From NCBI RefSeq assembly GCF_019091455.1, contig NZ_JAGXJN010000050.1, positions 1 to 44,003 on the forward strand: 44,003 bases of DNA, given 5' to 3'. Each line of letters begins with the position of its first letter. Position 1 is the stretch's first letter. This DNA is from Chitinophaga sp. GbtcB8 (GTDB lineage: Bacteria > Bacteroidota > Bacteroidia > Chitinophagales > Chitinophagaceae). The notes beneath the pieces were generated by a model. The model was not told the DNA's origin. It was given only the letters and a program-made list of their open reading frames with translations, and searched no databases. The position numbers and the translations under genes were made by a program. Positions 7,375-15,570 of this stretch are shown here, piece by piece.

Positions 7375-8325
7375 ATGGCGACATTTTTTAAGGACTACGA
7401 AGAACTGGTTTTGCAAGCCTATGAGCGAAAGAAAGTAGATAATGAGCTCCCCCACGGCCTGAAGTACCTGACACCCGCGAAACTCAAAGAAGAATGTGTA
7501 GTGAGATGTAAAAAGGGTGTAAACAGGCTAGATGAAATGATCATTAGGGAGTTCTGTGGAGACCTGGATGAATCGAAAAAGTGCCCGATGATCATTCAAC
7601 ATTGCGGCACGGATAAGTTCAGACCACTAGTGAACTATCTGAAAAAGAAGTCTGAAAAGACAGATCCGAAGAATATCGAGCTCCTCGCCTGGTTAATTGA
7701 CTTTCCCCACAGGCCTTGGGAGCTAGGGAAAAAGTATCCTGACGGCGCGAATGAAAATCCGCCGTTAAGTGATACCGGCCCAGTAGCAGGCGAACCGGAA
7801 ACAGTAGTAAATACCCCGGCAAACGAGTCTGATATACAGACCGGAATTCCGGAAAATCCGGAAAATCCGATGCGGTTACTGGGAGAAGATGTGGATACTA
7901 AGACAGAGAAAGCTGGGAAACAAGTAAAAAAGGGGAGATCCAGGAAAAGGCTGGCAGCCACCGTTGTGTTGTCACTGGTATTGGCAACAGGTGGCGCGTG
8001 GTTATTGATACATATATATACAAGGCCGGGCGGCTGTATGTATTGGAGTGAAGATCACTACAAGCCCATAGCTTGTGATCAGAAAATACCGAATGTGAGG
8101 ATCATAGCATTGGACATGACGAAGCTGAAAAACTTCAGGAAAATAACTACACCGGACACGATCACCTACCAGGCCATAGGGAAGGTCTGGTATTCTAAAA
8201 TTGATAACAAAATTGAATTCTATACATGGTATGGGGAGCATCCTGTTATCTATGGGCGCTGGCTGAAGCCAATCACCAAATATATAATCGACATACACAT
8301 CCGCCAGGGTATGGTCACGAAATAG
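7375..8325 (+). CDS. Single-pass membrane protein of unknown function
   Basis: 316 residues in two parts. The cytoplasmic-looking N-terminal domain (1-120) is helical with Cys residues (FKDYEELVLQAYERKK, then LKEECVVRCKKGVNRLDE, and later ELLAWLIDFPHRPWELG). A Pro/Glu-rich linker (125-185) includes IPENPENPMR, encoded by a 9-bp tandem repeat. A transmembrane helix lies at about 200-218. The outer domain begins GGCMYWSEDHYKPIACDQK and contains TYQAIGKVWYSKIDNKIEFYT. I recall related proteins in other Chitinophagaceae with the same plan, but no function. It has no cotranscribed neighbour. The TM and a CxxC-poor outer domain would fit a sensor or anti-sigma-like role, which is speculation. Confidence 0.75.
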   Translation: MATFFKDYEELVLQAYERKKVDNELPHGLKYLTPAKLKEECVVRCKKGVNRLDEMIIREFCGDLDESKKCPMIIQHCGTDKFRPLVNYLKKKSEKTDPKNIELLAWLIDFPHRPWELGKKYPDGANENPPLSDTGPVAGEPETVVNTPANESDIQTGIPENPENPMRLLGEDVDTKTEKAGKQVKKGRSRKRLAATVVLSLVLATGGAWLLIHIYTRPGGCMYWSEDHYKPIACDQKIPNVRIIALDMTKLKNFRKITTPDTITYQAIGKVWYSKIDNKIEFYTWYGEHPVIYGRWLKPITKYIIDIHIRQGMVTK

Positions 8326-8357
8326 TAACTAAAACCTAAGCATTACACCGCCTCCGG

Positions 8358-9257
8358 CTACCTTAAGTCATTTATTATTCCAGCATCTACCCAGTAAATA
8401 TCCCGGTTGCTGGTATAAAAGAAATATTTTCCATCCGCCGTAACAAAGGGGCATAATTCATGACCTGGAGTATTGATCTTTTCTCCCATGTTCTTTGCTT
8501 TTGTCCACGTACCATCCTGTTTTTTAAAACTTATATACAGATCGCCTGCACCATATCCATCGGGATGTGTTCCACAGAAGATAAGGTAAGATCCATCTCT
8601 GGCCACAAAAACATCAGCTTCGTATTCCTTTGTATTGATCGTGGTTTCTAAAGGCAACGGTTGCTGAAACCCTCCTGGTCCTGCGGCTGAGGCATAGATA
8701 TCAAAGTTGTCTGTTTTTTCATCCTTAGCCATTCGATTGGACGAAAAATACATTGTTCCGTTCTTTGAGAAAGAGACATAGTATTCATTTTTGCCGGAAT
8801 TAATCGCTGCGCCCGCGTTGATAGGTGCTGACCAGTGATCTCCATTTTTCTCTACATACCAAATGTCATAGTCTTTCTTTTTTCCTGATCCATCCAGCGG
8901 TTTATCAGATATAAAAAACAGCTTGCTTTCATCGGGAGACAACATCGGGTCGTTGTAACTGAATGTCTGACCGGAGAGTATCGTCACTGGTTTTGTCCAT
9001 CCCTCCCTTGTTAGTTTCATGAATCTGACTTCGGCCTTGCTGCCTGCATTAACAGCGTAATAAAATTCAGTGCCATTGATTGAAAATACCGAACCGAATT
9101 CATATTGATTATCCAATGATACAACACCGGGAGCGAATTTAACCGGCTTCATACCAGGTGGCCGTTCACCAAGATATTTATTGGATTGTTCCGCTGGCGT
9201 TTGTGCAAAAGCGATGCTTTGAGACAGGAAGATGAGAACTAAGGGTATTGATTTCAT
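8358..9257 (-). CDS. Exported TolB/PD40-like beta-propeller protein
   Basis: 299 residues. Signal peptide MKSIPLVLIFLSQSIAFA with cleavage before QTP. The rest consists of WD40-like (PD40) blades with repeated SPDESKLFFISD, SKNGTMYFSSNR and ADGKYFFYTSNR motifs, each followed by D-x-W/Y elements (YDIWYV, NFDIYA). This is a single-propeller secreted or periplasmic protein of the TolB-like family, common in Bacteroidota. No TolB N-terminal domain, OmpA domain or peptidase domain is attached. Its stop is 32 nt from the convergent gene ending at 8325. It may share a transcript with the membrane protein gene 68 nt upstream. Ligand unknown. Confidence 0.8.
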   Translation of the reverse strand: MKSIPLVLIFLSQSIAFAQTPAEQSNKYLGERPPGMKPVKFAPGVVSLDNQYEFGSVFSINGTEFYYAVNAGSKAEVRFMKLTREGWTKPVTILSGQTFSYNDPMLSPDESKLFFISDKPLDGSGKKKDYDIWYVEKNGDHWSAPINAGAAINSGKNEYYVSFSKNGTMYFSSNRMAKDEKTDNFDIYASAAGPGGFQQPLPLETTINTKEYEADVFVARDGSYLIFCGTHPDGYGAGDLYISFKKQDGTWTKAKNMGEKINTPGHELCPFVTADGKYFFYTSNRDIYWVDAGIINDLR

Positions 9258-9325
9258 GATATATATTTAAATTTAAACTGGCGGGAAAAATTAATGCAAT
9301 GGCATCTTTAGAGCCATGATATAAA

Positions 9326-10069
9326 TTAACGGTAGCTAACCCATTTAATTCCAAACAAGCCGCGGTGTTCTTCTTCATTTAAATAGTCCCCTTCGTTGAA
9401 ACGTTTGTATAACCAATAAGGGACACTGCGACGTAACGGTCTGGCATTTTCACTGACTGTTTGCCAGTGGGTTGGTCCGGTCATACTATCAGCAGGCAGC
9501 AGGTAAAAATAATACACATCAATTTCACTGACGTCGGGATCGTTGATGGCAATTGTTGTATGATCCGTACGGGTAATATAATATTTCATATGCCTGGGAA
9601 CAGAGAAGTCGAAAGCGTAGTTTACAGCAAAGAAAAAAGGGATGATGTAAAAGGCTAGTGTCCGCAGTAATGCCCGCATGTTATGTTGGTGTACTTCTGC
9701 CGGGGGTGTTTTTTTGCCAAACAACAGATACCAGCATATTACCGGTATTATGATCATGAGTATCCACCAGAAATAAGAGGTTGTATAGATCTGGAGTATG
9801 TGCGCCAATACAAGCACGTAGAGCACGGCTATGCCCGTGGCGATGAAAAAAGGGAGCACCAGTCCCAGCTGAGGATAGCCAGTGAAAAAGGTATCCATTT
9901 CCGTGTGTTGCAACACATGGAAGATATACCTGATCACCGGTAGTAGAAAGATAATTACAATGAGGTACCGGAACGTTACAGATAGTGGGTTCGTGAATAA
10001 AAGGGCAATACCCAGTAATATCCGGGTGACAGCGGAAAACATGATCCGCTGAAGGAGACGGTTTCTCAT
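9326..10069 (-). CDS. Polytopic membrane protein of unknown function
   Basis: 247 residues. Five hydrophobic segments are visible: about 8-24, 31-50, 66-90, 98-115 and 132-150 (TLAFYIIPFFFAVNYAF). A roughly 95-residue soluble C-terminal region follows (TDHTTIAINDPDVSEIDVYYFYLLPAD and onward), ending in RGLFGIKWVSYR. No catalytic or transport motif was recognised. It is divergent from the MG2-like gene on the plus strand, with a 340-nt intergenic space containing two palindromes. Start ATG 10069 is the only reasonable one. Confidence 0.7.
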   Translation of the reverse strand: MRNRLLQRIMFSAVTRILLGIALLFTNPLSVTFRYLIVIIFLLPVIRYIFHVLQHTEMDTFFTGYPQLGLVLPFFIATGIAVLYVLVLAHILQIYTTSYFWWILMIIIPVICWYLLFGKKTPPAEVHQHNMRALLRTLAFYIIPFFFAVNYAFDFSVPRHMKYYITRTDHTTIAINDPDVSEIDVYYFYLLPADSMTGPTHWQTVSENARPLRRSVPYWLYKRFNEGDYLNEEEHRGLFGIKWVSYR

Positions 10070-10119
10070 CTTTTAAATTTACAGGATTATACTTTGAAAG
10101 TACAAGTTTTGTCCGCTGA

Positions 10120-10134
10120 CAAATGTGACATTTG
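10120..10134. promoter_or_regulatory. Perfect 15-bp palindrome, operator candidate
   Basis: CAAATGTGACATTTG is an inverted repeat of CAAATGT around a single G, between divergent genes starting at 10069 and 10410. A second 13-bp palindrome TACTTTGAAAGTA (10090-10102) lies 17 bp away, close to the leftward start. Binding protein unknown. Confidence 0.35.
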
Positions 10135-10351
10135 AGCTGACGCAGTTTAAACTAACGTGTATACCCGCTGAAATCAGCTTACGTAAATAACTAATTTACA
10201 AGGAATTACGAGATGACATTTTGGGCCAGCAGGGTTACTTACAGGAACAGCCCACTTTTAAGCAATATAAACCATTAGATTTCAGAGAATTGCCCGGCAG
10301 GTACGTAGCATTTAAACATAACCAGGAGCTGCTTCTTAACGGGGAGCATCG

Positions 10352-10382
10352 TTGCAGAAAACTCCCTTCTTGCGTATCTTGG
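10352..10382 (+). promoter_or_regulatory. Promoter of the MG2-like gene
   Basis: TTG at 10352 and TATCTTGG at 10375-10382 are separated by 20 bp, close to the Bacteroidota housekeeping pattern (TTTG, about 19-21 bp, TAnnTTTG). Transcription would begin near 10389, which rules out the open-frame start at 10221 and supports ATG 10410 or 10389. Confidence 0.55.
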
Positions 10383-10409
10383 AATTATATGCAATTCCAT
10401 GTTCCCGTA

Positions 10410-12677
10410 ATGCGCTATCTAATCATACTTATTCCGCTTCTTAGCTTTTTCCCAGCCAACGCCCAGACACCAAAACACAAACTGGACTCTCTGGCCCGTA
10501 GCCTGGAAACCTATTCCAACGCTGCACCCCGTACCTCCCTGTATATACGTACCAGTAAGGATATCTATGAATCGATGGAGGACCTTTGGTTCAAGGCCTA
10601 TGCGGTGGACGCCCGGCATCAGCTGCTCTCTGCCATTGACCAAACCCTTTACATCCAGCTGGTTCATGAAAGAACAGACAGTGTTGTGTGGGAGGAAACA
10701 TACCCTATTGAAAAAGGCATTGCCAGCGGGCATATTTACCTGGACAATGCACTGCCAGACGGGAATTATTGGTTATGCGCCTATTCCGCTCATTCCCTGA
10801 GCGCGGATGCCGCATCCTTCCAGGGGGCGCGGAGAATAAGAATTGTGCAGAATGTGGCGGAGCTGCTACGGAAAAAACCAGCAGCGCCCCCCACTGATAG
10901 CCTGCAAAAAAAAATACAGTTTAGCCTTCTGCCCGAAGGTGGCTTCCTGTTATCAGGCGTAACCAACCGTATTGCTTTTAAGGCAGTAGCTGAAAACGGC
11001 CTGCCCTGCGCGGTTTCCGGAACTTTGTTTGATGGTGATAAGGCCATCGGATATTTTAAGAGTACCCACGCAGGTATGGGCAGCTTCCTGCTATTGCCGC
11101 AATCCGGCAGCACTTATTACGTAGGCCTGGATACACCCTTTGCTAACACGCGTTACCCATTACCCGAAACCAGGAAGCAGGGAATGAGCTTCCGGCTGTT
11201 GAGCAATAGTAAAGACAGCATCAGCTTCCGGATCTATAACCAGGGACTTGAAAAACAGCTTTTCTATTTCAGGTTGCAGACAAGGGGCCTGACCCAGCTG
11301 ATGGCCTCAGCAACAATAAAAGACAGCCTGGATCTTAAACTGCCTTTGCAGGATGTGACAAGCGGTGTAGCCGAAGCAACGCTTTTTGACCATCGCCCGG
11401 TACCTGTAGCGGAACGGCTGCTTTATATAAAACCGGATAACCGTTTATCTGTTACAGCAAAACTTTCTCAAAAAAGCTATGGCACAAAAACGAAGATCCT
11501 GCTGCAGATACATACCGCGGATGAACAAGGCAAACCGGTTATTGCCCAATTAGGGGCAGCCGGGTACGACCGGATCTATCACCGGCCAATGGATCCAAAC
11601 GATATACAAACACATTACCTGCTATCCACCCAGCTAAAAGGTAATATTTACAATCCCGGTTATTACTTCGATACCACTAAAACAAACCGGGAACAAGCCC
11701 TGGACCTATTGCTGCTAACACAGGGCTGGCGCTCCTATTCCTGGAGTGAGGAGGAGCTGAAAAAAATGGGAAGCCCCGTATTATCTGACAGTATCCGGGG
11801 CCAGCTGGTTGCGCTCCGGAAGCAAACAAGATCTACCCAACAGGCTGTGATGTTCTTTGATGCAGCACAGCAACACAGTCAGCTGACAACATTGGATAGC
11901 CGGGGATGGTTCTGGCTTTCGCCGGAAAACTTAAAATTATCAGGGAACATTTACATTAAGCATTACGGTGAACAGCGGGATTTTGAATTGAAGGTATTTA
12001 ACCCTTTTGAATCCATTCATAAAATAAAGCCCTGGCAAAAAATAAGCTATCCTTTGGAAGGAACATCCTCCACCACCAATGAGCAAATAAACGAAGCAGA
12101 TCTTTTAATACTCACCCGTGGAAGTATTAAGCTGAAAGCCGTGGAAATACAGGGAAAAACAACGGCCGTATTCCGCGACAAATATACAGGCCACCTGGAC
12201 AGCCTGGCGAAGTACCAGCAGCTTACTGACAAGACTCACGGGGGATGGTTAAACTGCCCTGCAGGGGATGGCGATGAGCGGCCCGTTGAAGGGCAGACCT
12301 ACATTGTATGGACCGGCCCTGCCCCACCCACCTCACACCCCTTCTCATTCAACTCCACTAACACTAAACAAATTGTTTATCATTATCCCAAATACACGGA
12401 GGAAGAGCTGTTAAAAATGTTCGGACTGGCCAGAGCAAAAGGTTATTATCCCGAAAAAGAATTTTACCAGCCCAATTATGATAAAGAACCCGATCCCCTG
12501 CCCGATTACCGGAATACCCTGCTATGGGCGCCCGATATTATAACGGATGAAAACGGGAATGCCAACCTGGAGTTCTTTTCCTCCGATATCAATGCTGCTT
12601 TTTATGGTATAGTGGAGGGTATCAGCGATCATGGCATGGTAGGTAAGTGTGATTTTGAGTTTACTGTAACGAAATGA
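10410..12677 (+). CDS. Exported MG2 (macroglobulin-like) domain protein
   Basis: 755 residues from ATG 10410, which gives a clean signal peptide (MRYLIILIPLLSFFPANAQ). ATG 10389 would add seven residues. Residues 40-130 form an MG2-like fold (LYIRTSKDIYESMEDLWFKA, then GNYWLCAYS). A second macroglobulin-like region comes near 345-450 (RLSVTAKLSQKSYGTKTKI), followed by LLLLTQGWRSYSW, a signature of large Bacteroidota surface proteins related to alpha-2-macroglobulin. The C-terminus (WAPDIITDENGNANLEFFSS) resembles the end of the A2M core. No thioester motif or TonB plug was seen. It probably acts in the periplasm or on the outer membrane. Convergent with the glycoside hydrolase gene, 12 nt apart. 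Confidence 0.75.
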   Translation: MRYLIILIPLLSFFPANAQTPKHKLDSLARSLETYSNAAPRTSLYIRTSKDIYESMEDLWFKAYAVDARHQLLSAIDQTLYIQLVHERTDSVVWEETYPIEKGIASGHIYLDNALPDGNYWLCAYSAHSLSADAASFQGARRIRIVQNVAELLRKKPAAPPTDSLQKKIQFSLLPEGGFLLSGVTNRIAFKAVAENGLPCAVSGTLFDGDKAIGYFKSTHAGMGSFLLLPQSGSTYYVGLDTPFANTRYPLPETRKQGMSFRLLSNSKDSISFRIYNQGLEKQLFYFRLQTRGLTQLMASATIKDSLDLKLPLQDVTSGVAEATLFDHRPVPVAERLLYIKPDNRLSVTAKLSQKSYGTKTKILLQIHTADEQGKPVIAQLGAAGYDRIYHRPMDPNDIQTHYLLSTQLKGNIYNPGYYFDTTKTNREQALDLLLLTQGWRSYSWSEEELKKMGSPVLSDSIRGQLVALRKQTRSTQQAVMFFDAAQQHSQLTTLDSRGWFWLSPENLKLSGNIYIKHYGEQRDFELKVFNPFESIHKIKPWQKISYPLEGTSSTTNEQINEADLLILTRGSIKLKAVEIQGKTTAVFRDKYTGHLDSLAKYQQLTDKTHGGWLNCPAGDGDERPVEGQTYIVWTGPAPPTSHPFSFNSTNTKQIVYHYPKYTEEELLKMFGLARAKGYYPEKEFYQPNYDKEPDPLPDYRNTLLWAPDIITDENGNANLEFFSSDINAAFYGIVEGISDHGMVGKCDFEFTVTK

Positions 12678-12689
12678 GCTTGCGAATAA

Positions 12690-15437
12690 TTATTTACGAT
12701 GGTCAACCGGCGAAATAGTCAGCGTACCTGTTTCATTAGTAGCGGGAAGCGTGAGCTGGAGCACTCCTTTCTGTAAACGTTTGAGCATAACTGGTTTTCC
12801 AATGAACTGCGCCTCGTAATCAAATGCCGGATCCATTACTGCCAGCATTGCGCGTTTATGCGGCAAGGTAGCCTGATCAAAAGAAATATCCGCTTTATAC
12901 GATGTATGCTCATTATTAAATGACTGCCTGTTGATCCAGATCTCAAACCCCGGTGTTATAGTTCCTGTTTTATAGTATGCATCAAACCAGCACAGCACGG
13001 GTGTAGACAAACCGGAGAACTGGTGCCAGCCTGCGCCCCTGCCTGATGCCGCCAGGAAGTGTTCAAAGGTATAATAAGAGGCATACGTTTCTCTTTTATA
13101 AACATCCAGGCCCTTTGATGCTATCTGGTAAGCAAGATCAGTTCTATCCATGTCCAGCATGCTTTTCCAGATAAACCACTGATGCGGCATCCATACGGCT
13201 CCGTTCCAGTAACCGTCTATACGATAGTAAGGAGCTGACTGGTCTACAACGGTAATACCGGAAGGGCTCCACATATGTTTGGGCGAAAAGATCTTGTCTG
13301 TTAAAATTTCCTGCTGAGGGGCTGTACACATCCCGGATATCAGCGGATAAGCGCCATCCAGGCCCATATTGAAATTAACGCCGGAAACAGGATCGTTGTA
13401 AAAGCCGGCGGCATGGCCTGCGCTGTCGTGCACTACATATGAATAGTATCCGCTCTTTGCATCCCATGCATTGTTTTGCAGGGCGGCGGTAAACCGGCTG
13501 ATGTCCTTGTCATATGCTTTGAGATCGGAGGGCTTGTTGAGCGCCCTGGCGGCCATTCGCAGGATCTTGGCTACACGGATGATATGCGCCGTGGTTACTA
13601 CCGGTGTTACCTGTTTTTCCAAATGCTGACTATGAACGCCTGCCTGTGGCGGATAATCATCCCAGCCTCCTGAATTATAAAAATAATCCCAGGTTTTCAG
13701 CAGACCTGATGACAGCACATTGGTGGAAGAGCTTCCATAACGCCCTGCCAGGAATTCATAATATTGTTTAAGCCGGGGATAAAAATAGCTGAGCAATTCC
13801 CGGGATTGTGTTTTATTCCACAGCTCAAGGAATGCATAGACCTGAACAGGCAGCGGTGAACCGTGATGAACGAAGGCAGACTGGCTTCCCGGCGGTGTTA
13901 CATAGGTATTGATACATTCAGCCGTAAGTGCCGGATTGATCGTTGAAAGACCCAATGCAACAAAACCAAGATCCCAGGTATACAGGCTGTTCCACCATTT
14001 GCCGGGTGTAAAATGCCTGATGTACTGATCTTGCGTATAAACAGGATATACCACATTTGAAAGCAAGGTACTTTTCAGCATCTTATGACTGAACAGGTAT
14101 TGCCGGCCCTCCGGCAGTATTCCCTTTTCTTCGGGTATAGTATCTTTCAGCTGCGCGGCAAAATGTGTTTTTAATGAGGTACTATTTTTCAATGCTGCCA
14201 GCACAGCATCATGGGTGCCGCAGCTAAGCAGCGCGGTACATGTTTGCGAGGAAAATGGTTCCAGTTGTACCGGCCTTATAAAAACATTGGCATAATCACC
14301 TTTCATATTTCCATTCAGCACTTTGGCCACATGGTTATGCGTTTCATCCCGGAGAAAAATATCCAGCTCATCATTCCGGATACTGCGGATCTTAAAAGGC
14401 TCCGTATCCCAGCTGATGCCGTAATACAATGGTACATCCTGGTATTTGAGCAGCAGGCTGCGTGCCGCAAGGTCTTCTTCAGTCACAGGCGTTTTAAGCA
14501 TTGGCGCCGGAACAATTGTAAAAGGCTCGCGGGATAACTCCGTGGTGATAACGAAACCATTCAACAGTATATCGCCACCGCCAAGTGAGGTAAGGGTTAA
14601 ACTACGTTTATTGCTGCCCGTTGTTTCAAACGGAACGTCCAGCACAGCAAGCGTATCACTTGCTTTGAAAATAACTTTTTGGTTAACCAGCCCTGAGAGC
14701 TGCACGGCGGACTCCTTTCCGTTCTTCATGGTATAAATAAAAAGCAGCCTGCCCTTATTAATGGCCTTTACATCGTACTCAATTTTATCGCCCGGCTGCC
14801 GGCCAAATCCACCATCAATGCCACGGCCGTTTATAAGCCGGGAGCTGCGCACTTCTCCCCGCATCCATCCGTCATAAACAAGATCAGTATTGGGCCGCTT
14901 AATAACATATGAGATGGAACGGTAGCTCACTGCATTATACCATAACGTGCCATCGCCATATTTTAACGTTTGCATCCCGTAGTTTTCGGGATATTCCATA
15001 GATGCTACCAGGTTCAGGGAAAGGTTCTGCGGAAGAGCGGTATTGTTAACACAATGCATAGATACCAATACAGCAGATGTATCGATCAACGTATAGGTAA
15101 CATCGGTATATACCTGGTCTTTCCATTCAAGCTCATACCGGTAGGTAATGGCGCTCAGATCATTTTTCACATTCCAGGGAAAATAGGAAGATTCAAACCG
15201 CACGTTTGGCACCAGGAGCTTATTTCGGTAATAACCTGGCAGCACAGAAAAATCAAAGCGCATACCGGAGGTAAGATCCGGAATATGGGAAATGCCTGCA
15301 TACCGCTTGGAATAAGGCCCCCAGGACGGCAACCGGAGATCGTGGCTGCCATTAAGCTTTGAGGTATCAAAATTTTGTGCGTAACTGTCGGTAGCTAATA
15401 ACAATGCCAGGCAAAAGATACACCCTGCTATTTTCAT
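12690..15437 (-). CDS. Exported (alpha/alpha)6-barrel glycoside hydrolase, GH63/MGH1-like
   Basis: 915 residues with signal peptide (MKIAGCIFCLALLLATDSYA). The first 400 residues are beta-rich. Residues about 440-830 form an (alpha/alpha)6 toroid with the markers of GH63 and the related mannosylglycerate-hydrolase-like group: WWNSLYTWDLGFVALG, GGWDDYPPQ (W592, D593, D594), GYWNGAVWMPHQWFIWKS, and YTFEHF with E792 followed by WHQFSGLSTPVLCWFDAY. The Asp/Glu pair is where the general acid and base lie in the clan, so the enzyme should be active as an inverting alpha-glycosidase. Substrate is undetermined. It is the last gene of the sigma/FecR/SusC/SusD locus, separated from susD by a REP-like hairpin, so it probably processes the oligosaccharide imported by that pair. 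Confidence 0.8.
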   Translation of the reverse strand: MKIAGCIFCLALLLATDSYAQNFDTSKLNGSHDLRLPSWGPYSKRYAGISHIPDLTSGMRFDFSVLPGYYRNKLLVPNVRFESSYFPWNVKNDLSAITYRYELEWKDQVYTDVTYTLIDTSAVLVSMHCVNNTALPQNLSLNLVASMEYPENYGMQTLKYGDGTLWYNAVSYRSISYVIKRPNTDLVYDGWMRGEVRSSRLINGRGIDGGFGRQPGDKIEYDVKAINKGRLLFIYTMKNGKESAVQLSGLVNQKVIFKASDTLAVLDVPFETTGSNKRSLTLTSLGGGDILLNGFVITTELSREPFTIVPAPMLKTPVTEEDLAARSLLLKYQDVPLYYGISWDTEPFKIRSIRNDELDIFLRDETHNHVAKVLNGNMKGDYANVFIRPVQLEPFSSQTCTALLSCGTHDAVLAALKNSTSLKTHFAAQLKDTIPEEKGILPEGRQYLFSHKMLKSTLLSNVVYPVYTQDQYIRHFTPGKWWNSLYTWDLGFVALGLSTINPALTAECINTYVTPPGSQSAFVHHGSPLPVQVYAFLELWNKTQSRELLSYFYPRLKQYYEFLAGRYGSSSTNVLSSGLLKTWDYFYNSGGWDDYPPQAGVHSQHLEKQVTPVVTTAHIIRVAKILRMAARALNKPSDLKAYDKDISRFTAALQNNAWDAKSGYYSYVVHDSAGHAAGFYNDPVSGVNFNMGLDGAYPLISGMCTAPQQEILTDKIFSPKHMWSPSGITVVDQSAPYYRIDGYWNGAVWMPHQWFIWKSMLDMDRTDLAYQIASKGLDVYKRETYASYYTFEHFLAASGRGAGWHQFSGLSTPVLCWFDAYYKTGTITPGFEIWINRQSFNNEHTSYKADISFDQATLPHKRAMLAVMDPAFDYEAQFIGKPVMLKRLQKGVLQLTLPATNETGTLTISPVDHRK

Positions 15438-15487
15438 CCGTTAATATTTTATTTAATGCTTATCCGCTTTCATATACCAATCAATCA

Positions 15488-15561
15488 CGTTATTGCGAGG
15501 AGCCGGAAGATTGCTTCGTCGCCCCACACACACTGGCTTTACTTTGCTCCCCGCAATGACG
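15488..15561. repeat. REP-like inverted repeat inside the operon
   Basis: CGTTATTGCGAGGAGC (15488-15503) and GCTCCCCGCAATGACG (15546-15561) are near-perfect inverted ends of a 74-bp hairpin. The ATTGCGAGGAGC...GCTCCTCGCAATGAC type is a common dispersed intergenic palindrome in Bacteroidota genomes (recall). Here it lies between susD and the hydrolase and may tune expression of the distal gene. No second copy was noticed in the window. Confidence 0.7.
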
Positions 15562-15570
15562 TAAATTTTT

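Noticed and set aside
10221..10409. Upstream extension of the MG2-like gene to 10221
   Set aside because: A TTG-N20-TATCTTGG promoter lies inside it and the signal peptide begins only at 10410.
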